This document shows, piece after piece, positions 1 through 5,912 of a stretch of 12,017 nucleotides of DNA. Each line of letters starts with the position of its first letter. The stretch's first letter is position 1. Source of the stretch: Candidatus Pacearchaeota archaeon (GTDB lineage: Archaea; Nanobdellota; Nanobdellia; Pacearchaeales; GW2011-AR1). The notes under the pieces are model-generated. The model had not been told where the DNA came from, searched no databases, and worked only from the letters and a program-made list of their open reading frames with translations. Position numbers and translations under genes: made by a program. The DNA lies in contig JAPLYA010000129.1 in NCBI GenBank assembly GCA_026395775.1, positions 1-12,017 of the forward strand. Reading direction: 5' to 3'.

Positions 1-2
1 TT

Positions 3-128
3 GTGAACCCAAATCAGCAATTGAAAGGAAAAACACCAGCAGAAATGGCTGGGATAAATCTGAAACTGAAAAGAAACAAGCTGTTAGAATTGGTGAGATA
101 TTTGGCTAATAAGGAAACTGATGATTAG
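3..128 (+). CDS. DDE-type transposase/integrase, C-terminal fragment
   Basis: The frame is open from the window edge to a TAG at 126-128 and gives 41 residues: VNPNQQLKGKTPAEMAGINL followed by a basic, Leu-rich tail ending NKETDD. The pattern 'xN.xxxLxGKTPAEMAGI' is typical of the C-terminal end of DDE transposases/integrases, where a short motif after the last catalytic acid precedes a helix. The catalytic residues lie outside the window, so family and activity cannot be judged. No terminal inverted repeat could be assigned downstream. What I see is the tail motif; the assignment as a transposase is from family knowledge and moderately sure. Confidence 0.6.
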   Translation: MNPNQQLKGKTPAEMAGINLKLKRNKLLELVRYLANKETDD

Positions 129-275
129 TATACAGTATCCTTAGAATAATAAAAATAAACTTAACCCCTAGTCCCCTGCTCAGACTGCCACTCGTAAATT
201 TTATCTAACCTTTTCTCTCGCGTCAGTCTTCTGCTCGGATTAGTAGTTCTAATCTAATTTTAAGTTACTTAACTC
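129..275. other. Intergenic stretch between transposase tail and pcna 3' end
   Basis: There is no ORF here. The stretch is pyrimidine-rich on the plus strand. AGACTG (182-187) is repeated inverted as CAGTCT (224-229), and each copy lies next to a direct CTGCTC (176-181 and 231-236). This could be an IS end, a small RNA or debris. I cannot assign a function. Confidence 0.35.
238..254 (-). terminator. Hairpin 3' of pcna
   Basis: GATTAG (238-243) and CTAATC (249-254) form a perfect 6-bp stem with a 5-nt loop, about 20 nt past the pcna stop codon. There is no clear T tract after it on the minus strand, so a terminator or 3'-end stabiliser role is only suggested by position. Confidence 0.3.
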
Positions 276-1001
276 CTAATCATCGTTCTCAACTCTAGGT
301 GCAAGAACAAAAGCCAAGCCAAAATCTTTGCTTGAGAACTCTAGCTTTAATGGATAATCATCTGAGAAATTTATAGTAGCTTTTTCTGAAAGCTTGCAAG
401 CCCTGCAAAACTTATTCAAATACTCTATTGAATACTTAGCCTTGCCTTTATCTCCTTCTATCTTTGCTTCATCTCCTGAAAATTCTGATTTTGCAGAATT
501 TAATCCTTTAGCTTCAATAACAAATTTGCTATCTTTAATAGAAAAACTGCACGAATCAGCTACAATCGAACAGTCTTCAACAGCCTCTAACAAATCCAAA
601 CTTGGAATCTCAACCTTACAAGTGAAGTCTAAAACAGGCATTGTTTTTTCTTCTGTATCTATATTAATTAAAGCCAGGGTAAAGCTTCTTTTTATTTTAT
701 CTTGAATCTCTATTTTGAGAACATTATCCTCACTTTGCAAAACTAAGCTTGAACCTATCCCACATCTTTTCAAAACACTCTTTAAAGAATCCAGGCTTAT
801 TCCAAGAACTTCTTCTGTAACCTCAAAATTTGAGAAGCTTGATGAAGGCAGTAAAAAGCTAACTAGCGCAACATTAGCAGGGTCAATTGCAATTATCTTT
901 AATCCCAGCTTATCAACTCTTATTTTAACCTCGGTTACAAGTTCTGAAATAATAGAAACCACATCTGCCAAGATTCTAGGATTTTCTAGTTTTAAGATCA
1001 T
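276..1001 (-). CDS. pcn: DNA polymerase sliding clamp (PCNA)
   Basis: This encodes the homotrimeric ring that tethers DNA polymerase, ligase and nucleases to DNA. From the ATG at 1001 the product is 241 aa, the usual archaeal PCNA length. Recognisable blocks are the N-terminal helix (ILADVVSIISELVTEV), the strand GLKIIAIDPANVALVSF, the interdomain connector around EEKTMPVLDF, and the C-terminal YPLKLEF ... FVLAPRVEN, where clients' PIP boxes dock. An in-frame TTG at 1016 would add five residues (MDFLG). I prefer ATG 1001, because family members begin close to this point and a TTTAAA box lies 22-27 nt upstream of it, fitting a leaderless transcript. It is divergent from the primase gene, so two replication genes share one intergenic region. 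Many lysine and glutamate codons and no frameshift suggest an intact gene. Confidence 0.95.
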   Translation of the reverse strand: MILKLENPRILADVVSIISELVTEVKIRVDKLGLKIIAIDPANVALVSFLLPSSSFSNFEVTEEVLGISLDSLKSVLKRCGIGSSLVLQSEDNVLKIEIQDKIKRSFTLALINIDTEEKTMPVLDFTCKVEIPSLDLLEAVEDCSIVADSCSFSIKDSKFVIEAKGLNSAKSEFSGDEAKIEGDKGKAKYSIEYLNKFCRACKLSEKATINFSDDYPLKLEFSSKDFGLAFVLAPRVENDD

Positions 1002-1020
1002 CCCTAAAAAATCCAACCCC

Positions 1021-1031
1021 AGTTTAAAAGC
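1021..1031 (-). promoter_or_regulatory. TATA box of pcna
   Basis: On the minus strand CTTTTAAACT (TTTAAA at 1023-1028) sits 22-27 nt before ATG 1001, the spacing expected for TBP binding with transcription starting at or near the start codon. A second TTTAAA lies at 1055-1060 and could be an alternative. Confidence 0.5.
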
Positions 1032-1068
1032 TTTATTATACTGGAGAATAAGCTTTTAAATTTTCAGA

Positions 1069-1095
1069 ATTAATAACTAACTTCGTTTTGTTTAC
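1069..1095 (+). repeat. Dispersed intergenic repeat, copy 1
   Basis: This is 27 nt with the core AACTAACTTCGTTTTGT. It matches copy 2 (3784-3810) at 24 of 27 positions, including an uninterrupted 22-nt identity (1070-1091 = 3785-3806), and copy 3 (4976-5002) at 21 of 27. Copies 1 and 2 bracket the primase gene as direct repeats. Its role is unknown. Confidence 0.7.
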
Positions 1096-1096
1096 C

Positions 1097-1136
1097 AATT
1101 GTGGGTGATTTATTCTTTAAACCAATAAACACAATT
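1097..1136. other. Bulged hairpin in the pcna-primase intergenic region
   Basis: AATTGTG (1097-1103) pairs with CACAATT (1130-1136). Inside it TTTATT (1109-1114) pairs with AATAAA (1124-1129), leaving a 5-nt bulge (1104-1108) and a 9-nt loop. The element lies upstream of both divergent promoters. It may be a cruciform, a protein site or the tail of the adjoining repeat; no assignment is made. Confidence 0.4.
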
Positions 1137-1196
1137 TTCCTTGCATATCAAGGAATTTTTCTTTTTAACAATTATTATACTCAAGAATAGCTAATT

Positions 1197-1204
1197 ATTT
1201 AAAA
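1197..1204 (+). promoter_or_regulatory. TATA box of primase gene
   Basis: ATTTAAAA lies 20-27 nt upstream of ATG 1224. No Shine-Dalgarno is present between them (the intervening bases are C-rich, then AATATGAAGGATT), which fits a leaderless mRNA. An ATG at 1214 is out of frame. Confidence 0.5.
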
Positions 1205-1223
1205 CCCCCCAATATGAAGGATT

Positions 1224-3788
1224 ATGGCAAAAGGGGATATAGGGAACATAGCTTTTATCTACTATTCAAGAAAAGATGTCCAAGATGCAATTTTTAATTT
1301 CTGTAAGAATAGAGAGACTATTGCAAGGCACGAAGATGCTTTTTCTAAACGCCCCGATACTTTAGAATATCCCTCTGACATAATGCAGCAAGTTAAGAAA
1401 GGATTCACTAGTTTCCATTGTTCTCAAGAATTCTGGGAAGATCCCTTAAAACTTTCAACAGAACTCAAGCTAGAAGAACTAAAAGAACTAAGAACAGGCT
1501 GGGATTTATTGATAGATATTGATTCTAAATATCTAGACTACAGCAAGATTGCAGCAAGCTTAATTATTCAAGCTTTAGAATTTCACGGGGTCAAGAATCT
1601 AGGAGTCAAGTTTAGTGTTTCTGGAGAAACCCCCATTTTGGTAAAAAATAGAGAAAAAATATCGCTTTTACAAATTCAAGAAGCAATAAATTTAATTAAA
1701 AAAGGAGAAAAATTGAGTGTTTTATCTATTGATAAGGCAAAAAAGCTAAAATTCTCTAAAATTTATGATTATTTAGAACACGAGGATGAACTATATGAAA
1801 TAAGCCACGAGAACAGCAAAATACCTCTAAAAGCAACAGCCCATCATTCAGTTTTTGTTTTTGAAAATGCAGAAATAAAAGAGAAGAAGGTTTCAGATAT
1901 TAAACCAGGAGATTTTTTAGTAACTTTTAACTCAAACAGCATACTCGCAAAAAGTAAGGAAACAGATATAGAAAACACTTTTGAGTTTGGATCGAATCAA
2001 AATTCCAAGAAAAATATTACAAATAAAGTGGAGTTAACAAAAGATTTAATGAGATTAATTGGTTACTATCTTTCTGAAGGGCATATTACTAATACTATTA
2101 ATCAAGTAGGATTTACATTTAATCAAAATGAAAAAGAGTATATTGAAGATTGCAGTAAATTGTTAACAAAGATAACTAATAAAATACCTTCAATAAGGCA
2201 CCCAAACACAGGCTCAACCCAGCTTCTAATCCATTCAAAAGAGTGGGCAAGCTTTTTTGAAAATTTTTGTGGTAAAAGTAAGGGGAAGCATTTACCAGAT
2301 TTTGTGTGGGGGTGTTCAAAAGAGTTGTTTTTAGAGCTTTTTCTCGGGTATATCCGAGGGGATGGCTATAAGCTAGATAAGTATGAAGTTGTAATAAAGT
2401 CTGTTTGCCCCCAATTAATAAGAGAACTTGTATGGTTGTGTAAGTTAAATGGAATCTCTTGCTCTTTGTCTACAGAACAGAATAAACCCCACACACTCCC
2501 GCAGGGAACTTTTTTTAAAGGAAGCTTTGTTTATCTAATAAAAATCCCGAAATCAGAAATTCCTCTGGAAGAATTCTTCAAAGGAAAAAATAAATTTTCT
2601 CCTTACCCAAGAGAGAGGACTTTTCCAATAGGCATTTTGAGAAAAATTTATTCCCAAATAAAACCAAAAAAATTTAAGCAGCAGAGAAAAGAAGAGTCAA
2701 CTTTAAAAAAACCAAGAGCGAATCTGGAAAGGATAAAAAAAGTAGTAGAATGGTTCAGAGATTATAAATCCACGGAGTTTAGTGAAGAAGCAAAAAAAAT
2801 AATTGAAAATTATGAATCTTTATTTAATTCAGAAATCGGGGTTGTGAAAATAAAAACCATTAAAAAGATTGGTGGGGCTAAAGTTTATGATGTTTCTGTA
2901 GAAGAAACAGAGTCCTTCTTTGGAAATGAATATCCTGTCTTGTTGCACAATTCAGGAGGAAAAGGCATGCATATAATTGTTCCCTGGAAAGCCTTTCCCA
3001 AAGAAATAAATGGCATCCAAGCAAAAGACATGTTCCCCGAATGGCCCAGAATAATTACCTCTTATCTTCAACAACTAATCAATTCAAAGCTAGTTGAGAA
3101 AATAACAAAACTTACTATTAAAGAAGAATACGTAAAAGATTTAGAAGAAGCAAAAAAAGTTATCCCAGATCTTGTTCTAGTTTCTTCAAGGCACTTGTTT
3201 AGGGCTCCCTATTCACTTCATGAAAAAGGCCTAGCTTCTGTTGTTATAGATAAATCTCAAGTAGAAAGTTTTCAGCCAACTGAAGCAAACCCTCTAAAAG
3301 CTCAGGTCAAGAATTTTTATCCAGAAGCAGAACCAGAAGAAGCTCGCGAGCTGCTAGTTTCAGCTTTAGACTGGTTTAAGCAGCAGAAAGAAAAACCAAA
3401 ATCAAACAAAAATTTTCAACAAGTCAAGCTTGACAAATCAAGCATTGTTTATCCTCCCTGCATTGCAGCAATAATGCTGGGATTAAAAGATGGGAGAAAA
3501 CGGGCTTTGTTTATTTTAATTAATTATTTTAGAAGTCTGGGTTTAGAGTTTGAAGAAATTGAAGAAAAAATTGAAGCCTGGAATAAATTAAACAAGCCAG
3601 AGCTAAAACAAGGATATGTCTCTAGTCAGCTAGCCTGGAGCCAAAGACAAAATAAAAGGCTTCCTCCAAACTGTTCAGGAGATTGGTATAAAGGGATTGC
3701 TGTCTGCAATCCCGACAATCTCTGTTCCAAGATAAAAAACCCCGTTAATTATTCTATAATTAAATCCAGAAGAAATAGCAAGAGTTAA
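1224..3788 (+). CDS. priS: DNA primase, PriS-PriL fusion, interrupted by an intein
   Basis: Archaeo-eukaryotic primase, which synthesises RNA/DNA primers for replication. The precursor is 854 aa; removing the intein (residues 131-576) leaves 408 aa. Catalytic features of PriS are visible: the DID metal-binding motif (D98, D100); SGGKGMH (S577-H583), rebuilt by splicing; a likely third Asp D649, 17 residues before the SLH of RAPYSLHEKG (H666, K668). No zinc-knuckle insertion follows DID, so the catalytic domain is compact. The C-terminus (about 740-840) resembles the PriL Fe-S domain: PPCIAAIMLG ... LPPNC ... VCNPDNLC, giving C746, C817, C828 and C834 as presumed 4Fe-4S ligands, followed by an NPVNY end like the HPxxY of PriL. 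A single-chain PriS-PriL primase is known from Nanoarchaeum. The start codon follows an archaeal TATA box by about 20 nt. The stop codon lies inside a dispersed repeat. The primase call is very sure; the PriL part rests on motif reading. Confidence 0.92.
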   Translation: MAKGDIGNIAFIYYSRKDVQDAIFNFCKNRETIARHEDAFSKRPDTLEYPSDIMQQVKKGFTSFHCSQEFWEDPLKLSTELKLEELKELRTGWDLLIDIDSKYLDYSKIAASLIIQALEFHGVKNLGVKFSVSGETPILVKNREKISLLQIQEAINLIKKGEKLSVLSIDKAKKLKFSKIYDYLEHEDELYEISHENSKIPLKATAHHSVFVFENAEIKEKKVSDIKPGDFLVTFNSNSILAKSKETDIENTFEFGSNQNSKKNITNKVELTKDLMRLIGYYLSEGHITNTINQVGFTFNQNEKEYIEDCSKLLTKITNKIPSIRHPNTGSTQLLIHSKEWASFFENFCGKSKGKHLPDFVWGCSKELFLELFLGYIRGDGYKLDKYEVVIKSVCPQLIRELVWLCKLNGISCSLSTEQNKPHTLPQGTFFKGSFVYLIKIPKSEIPLEEFFKGKNKFSPYPRERTFPIGILRKIYSQIKPKKFKQQRKEESTLKKPRANLERIKKVVEWFRDYKSTEFSEEAKKIIENYESLFNSEIGVVKIKTIKKIGGAKVYDVSVEETESFFGNEYPVLLHNSGGKGMHIIVPWKAFPKEINGIQAKDMFPEWPRIITSYLQQLINSKLVEKITKLTIKEEYVKDLEEAKKVIPDLVLVSSRHLFRAPYSLHEKGLASVVIDKSQVESFQPTEANPLKAQVKNFYPEAEPEEARELLVSALDWFKQQKEKPKSNKNFQQVKLDKSSIVYPPCIAAIMLGLKDGRKRALFILINYFRSLGLEFEEIEEKIEAWNKLNKPELKQGYVSSQLAWSQRQNKRLPPNCSGDWYKGIAVCNPDNLCSKIKNPVNYSIIKSRRNSKS
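1614..2951 (+). mobile_element. LAGLIDADG intein inserted in the primase SGGKGMH motif
   Basis: This is a 446-residue self-splicing protein insert with a homing endonuclease. The N-terminal block A is SVSGETPILV, with Ser instead of the usual Cys as residue 1. Block B has T205-A-H-H208 (TxxH), and the region DIKPGDFLV follows. The endonuclease carries two LAGLIDADG blocks, LIGYYLSEG (278-286) and LGYIRGDG (374-381), each with its acidic residue. Block F is VYDVSVEETESFF, lacking the usual His of the 'THNF' motif. Block G is VLLHN (H575, N576), followed by Ser577 as the +1 nucleophile. Splicing would join GVKF to SGGKGMH, restoring the PriS consensus exactly, which fixes the boundaries. The key splicing and nuclease residues are intact, so it is probably active. 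Confidence 0.92.
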
Positions 3789-3810
3789 TAACTAACTTCG
3801 TTTTGTAAAC
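3784..3810 (+). repeat. Dispersed intergenic repeat, copy 2
   Basis: This shares 22 consecutive identical bases with copy 1 (3785-3806). It overlaps the primase stop codon (TAA, 3786-3788), so the repeat begins inside the coding end. It ends in TTTTGTAAAC, the exact reverse complement of the start of the inverted copies at 5060 and 10254. Confidence 0.7.
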
Positions 3811-3829
3811 TTGTTAATTGTGTGATCGG

Positions 3830-3848
3830 TTTGAAAATGGAATTCAAA
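3830..3848 (+). terminator. Hairpin downstream of the primase gene
   Basis: TTTGAA (3830-3835) and TTCAAA (3843-3848) form a 6-bp AT-rich stem with a 7-nt loop, 41 nt after the stop codon. The rest of 3811-3957 holds no ORF. A 3'-end role is inferred from position only. Confidence 0.25.
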
Positions 3849-3961
3849 AAAATCTGAACACCCACAAAACAATCCGCATTTCACTATCTCACTATTATTT
3901 GGAAGTGCAAATTGTTTTCAACTCTGCGACTGAAATAGTTTTATTTTTATCAAACCCAAAA

Positions 3962-3969
3962 TTATATTA
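3962..3969 (+). promoter_or_regulatory. TATA box of the mini-protein/nuclease operon
   Basis: TTATATTA lies 23-30 nt before ATG 3992 with no Shine-Dalgarno between, fitting leaderless transcription of the two-gene unit. Confidence 0.4.
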
Positions 3970-3991
3970 ACTCTGGGTAACAAGAATTAAA

Positions 3992-4183
3992 ATGAAGAAA
4001 CTTGAACCAGAAACAAAAGCTCCTTATAAAACAACCCTGGAAATGTGTAGGGCTTGTGGAGATGATTTTGAAAAACCAGGAAGTTGTGGAGAATGTCTGG
4101 ATGACAAGGCAATGAATGCTTTAAGAGATTGGATGGAAACGAGCTATCCGGGATGCACAACAGAATATTTAATATATAGGTAA
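3992..4183 (+). CDS. Small four-cysteine putative zinc-binding protein
   Basis: This is 63 aa with two knuckles, C19-R-A-C22 and C32-G-E-C35, separated by nine residues (GDDFEKPGS). That spacing is typical of a small treble-clef or zinc-ribbon site, preceded by a polar N-terminus and followed by an acidic helix (KAMNALRDWMETSY). I do not recognise a named family. It ends with TAA one base before the ATG of the downstream Cas4-like nuclease, so the two are almost certainly co-transcribed and perhaps translationally coupled. That suggests a function tied to the nuclease, for example as a partner or DNA/RNA-binding adaptor, but this is inference. The start is the first ATG after a TATA box at the right distance. 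Confidence 0.7.
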   Translation: MKKLEPETKAPYKTTLEMCRACGDDFEKPGSCGECLDDKAMNALRDWMETSYPGCTTEYLIYR

Positions 4184-4184
4184 A

Positions 4185-4967
4185 ATGAAAAAACTAATCA
4201 GCATAACAGATATAACTGGCTACATGTATTGCCCAAGAAAACTTTGGTTCAAGCTTCAAGGTTTCAAAGAACCACCAACTCAAAAAATGATCTCTGGTTT
4301 TTTAAAACACAAAGCATTCGATATATTCAATAAAAACGAATCAATTATTGTTTCAAGCATAAATCAAAAAATAAAACAAGAGGAAATCAAGAAGTTATAT
4401 CAAAACAACTTGCTAGAGATAGCAAAAGAAGTTTTGGTTAATTATGATAACCAAGCAAAATCTTTTGGAATAAACGAGCAAGACTTTCTGAAACAAATAC
4501 TTAAAATATCAGAGCCAGAAATAAAATTAAGAATTGAGTCAATCTCTCAATCACTAGAACAAGGTTTTCTTGGCAAAGAATTATGGAGAAATCTCAAGCC
4601 AAAATATTTGAGTGAATTTGAAATTATCTCTAGCGAGCTAGGTCTGAAAGGCAGAGTTGACCGTGTTAAGTTGCAAGATGAAATTATCCCTTACGAACTT
4701 AAGACTCGAGAAGAAATCTACGAGTCAGATAAAATCCAGCTAGCAGCCTATGCTCTATTACTAGAGCAGGAATTTTCGAAGCCGGTTAATCTGGGAATAG
4801 TAGAAACAGCCAGTCAATCCCAAGAAGTTATTCTTGATAACAATCTAAAAAATAAAGTTCTTGAGCTAGCTGAAAAAATTCGAAATTTAGCCGAGCCAAG
4901 TCTTCCAAGCAACTTCAACAAATGCCAGAATTGCAGTTTCAGAAAAGAGTGTTATGATGAAGATTAA
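4185..4967 (+). CDS. Cas4/Dna2-like PD-(D/E)XK nuclease with Fe-S cluster cysteines
   Basis: This is 260 aa. The N-terminus ITDITGYMYCPRKLWFKLQ gives C16 in the Cas4/AddB-type 'YCPRKLW' motif. GFLKH supplies the conserved His (H42). The nuclease core is GRVDRV (D159) then YELKTRE (E171-x-K173), followed by QLAAYALLLEQ (the QxxxY motif). The C-terminal cluster KCQNCSFRKEC gives C247, C250 and C256. Together with C16 these are the four ligands of the 4Fe-4S cluster that staples the ends of the fold. Family members are 5'-3' or 3'-5' ssDNA exonucleases acting in CRISPR adaptation or in DNA repair. No cas1, cas2 or array is visible, so a stand-alone repair or mobile-element role is equally possible. 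It follows the four-Cys mini-protein with a 1-nt gap. The catalytic set looks intact. Confidence 0.88.
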   Translation: MKKLISITDITGYMYCPRKLWFKLQGFKEPPTQKMISGFLKHKAFDIFNKNESIIVSSINQKIKQEEIKKLYQNNLLEIAKEVLVNYDNQAKSFGINEQDFLKQILKISEPEIKLRIESISQSLEQGFLGKELWRNLKPKYLSEFEIISSELGLKGRVDRVKLQDEIIPYELKTREEIYESDKIQLAAYALLLEQEFSKPVNLGIVETASQSQEVILDNNLKNKVLELAEKIRNLAEPSLPSNFNKCQNCSFRKECYDED

Positions 4968-4975
4968 ATTTTGTT

Positions 4976-5002
4976 GTTAAGTACCAATTTTGTTTTGTTT
5001 AC
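4976..5002 (+). repeat. Dispersed intergenic repeat, copy 3
   Basis: This is 27 nt beginning 8 nt after the nuclease stop codon. It matches copy 1 at 21 of 27 positions, with the last 11 bases (GTTTTGTTTAC) identical to copy 1. It lies in the same position relative to the preceding gene as copy 2 does to the primase. Confidence 0.55.
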
Positions 5003-5016
5003 TTTTAATTGTTTAC

Positions 5017-5026
5017 CGAGCGCTCG
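5017..5026. promoter_or_regulatory. GC-rich perfect 10-bp palindrome upstream of the DGR target
   Basis: CGAGCGCTCG is its own reverse complement. It stands out in a stretch that is otherwise almost all A/T, between repeat copy 3 and the inverted copy at 5058, about 140 nt before the target-gene start. It could be a dimeric regulator site; this is unproven. Confidence 0.3.
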
Positions 5027-5057
5027 AAAAATTGTTCTCAAGCCAATCATAGAAGTC

Positions 5058-5073
5058 AAGTTTACAAAAATAG
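5058..5073 (-). repeat. Inverted dispersed repeat, copy 4
   Basis: AAGTTTACAAAAATAG is identical to 10252-10267. Its GTTTACAAAA part is the exact reverse complement of the end of copy 2. With copy 3 it brackets the palindrome at 5017-5026 in opposite orientation. Confidence 0.5.
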
Positions 5074-5136
5074 TTTCTCTTTTACCAACAAAAATCCGAA
5101 ACTAGTTACTCTTTTATAGTTATAACGACAGAAAGA

Positions 5137-5144
5137 TTTAAAAA
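5137..5144 (+). promoter_or_regulatory. TATA box of the DGR target gene
   Basis: TTTAAAAA lies 22-29 nt before ATG 5166, and no Shine-Dalgarno is present, so a leaderless message is likely. Confidence 0.5.
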
Positions 5145-5165
5145 GATAGGATTTATCACAAAAAC

Positions 5166-5912
5166 ATGATGGATGATTTAAGTTTACAAAAACAAGGATT
5201 ATCAAGTCCTTATGTTGACAAGCCCAGAAGATTTGTAGTTGCGCATGTTACAGGTCCTTTTGATTCCGGAAAAGCTTTTATAGAAAGCCAAGAAGGAGGG
5301 AAATTTAGAGTTCCTAGTGCACATATCGCCCAGCTAGCTAGAGAAGAAAGAGGCCCAGAAGAGGATATTTTTAAAAATGGACATTGGGTTAAAGAAGGAG
5401 TTTTATATAGAAAAGGAAGCCCTGATGTTTTGCTTCCAACAGGATTACCTTATATGCATCCAGTAGAAGCAACTAAAGCACATAAAAGTGGCAAAGAATA
5501 TTGTTTAGAAGACGCAACCCAAGAAGGGATAGATAAGGCAGTCGCAGAAGGTTTAGAGATTAAAGCAAGTGATTTAGATGAAAGTGGCAATTTAGTAATT
5601 CCTTGCTCGAGATTTGGTGATAATGAATATGCTTTAATTTTATTTGGTGGAAAGGGGGATGATGCAGCAAAAAGCGCAAGAGCAAGAGAGGCGGGATTCT
5701 GGATTAAAGACGCTCGTACAAAACCCCAAGCAATAACAATTTATTTGGATGGAAAGCCATATACTTCACAAGTTGGGAATCATGCAAACCAGTTGTGGTT
5801 TTATGGTGTTGACCACGATTCTGACTTCCGTGGCGACGGCAGGGACTTGACCTACGACTACCGGGTGCTCGGGGTATCAGATAGCGCCGAAGGCGCGGGC
5901 GCAGAAAAATAA
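5166..5912 (+). CDS. DGR target (variable) protein with C-terminal variable region
   Basis: This is 248 aa, the substrate of the retroelement that follows. Residues 211-237 (W211 to V237) are encoded by the variable repeat. The C-terminal sequence LWFYGVDHDSDFRGDGRD and the later YRVLGV show the W/R/G pattern of C-type-lectin/FGE-like DGR ligand-binding domains. The N-terminal 200 residues contain no signal peptide or TM helix. Landmarks are HPVEATKAHKSGKEYCL, RFGDNEYALILFGG and AREAGFWIKDA, a layout I associate with variable proteins of archaeal and phage DGRs. The protein is therefore probably cytoplasmic or exported by an unrecognised route. After the VR it ends in SDSAEGAGAEK, encoded by a GC-rich hairpin. 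Two adjacent ATGs exist (5166, 5169); the first fits the TATA distance. What the variable surface binds cannot be told from sequence. Confidence 0.88.
   Translation: MMDDLSLQKQGLSSPYVDKPRRFVVAHVTGPFDSGKAFIESQEGGKFRVPSAHIAQLAREERGPEEDIFKNGHWVKEGVLYRKGSPDVLLPTGLPYMHPVEATKAHKSGKEYCLEDATQEGIDKAVAEGLEIKASDLDESGNLVIPCSRFGDNEYALILFGGKGDDAAKSARAREAGFWIKDARTKPQAITIYLDGKPYTSQVGNHANQLWFYGVDHDSDFRGDGRDLTYDYRVLGVSDSAEGAGAEK
5795..5876 (+). repeat. DGR variable repeat (VR)
   Basis: This 82-nt segment aligns without gaps to the template repeat at 6096-6177 (constant offset 301). The 13 differences are at 5814, 5829, 5830, 5835, 5838, 5839, 5844, 5851, 5856, 5859, 5864, 5873 and 5874. In every case TR has A. 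The replacements are nine G, three C and one T. The 69 other positions are identical. Nine residues change (all eight TR Asn plus an Ile to Val) and two changes are silent. The shared 3' part GTGCTCGG marks the likely initiation-of-homing side. Confidence 0.96.
5884..5896 (+). promoter_or_regulatory. Hairpin downstream of VR (probable DGR target-recognition element)
   Basis: GCGCC-GAA-GGCGC is a perfect 5-bp GC stem with a GAA loop, 7 nt after the VR end and still inside the target ORF. Hairpin/cruciform elements just downstream of VR mark the recipient site in phage BPP-1 and other DGRs. No equivalent hairpin follows TR, as expected if it confers one-way transfer. Confidence 0.6.

Noticed and set aside
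394..1059. Two plus-strand ORFs antisense to pcna
   Set aside because: They mirror an unmistakable PCNA coding sequence and have Ser/Leu-rich compositions typical of the reverse strand.
1002..1223. Replication origin between pcna and primase
   Set aside because: There is no Cdc6/Orc gene, no recognisable ORB-type repeats and no skew information; replication genes alone do not make an origin.
1614..2951. Group I or II intron, or a gene fusion, instead of an intein
   Set aside because: The frame is continuous, with splicing blocks A, B, F-like and G and two LAGLIDADG motifs, and removal restores the PriS motif exactly at protein level.
3992..5165. A CRISPR-Cas locus
   Set aside because: Only a Cas4-like nuclease is present. 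There is no cas1, cas2 or regularly spaced repeat array; the intergenic repeats are too far apart and too few.
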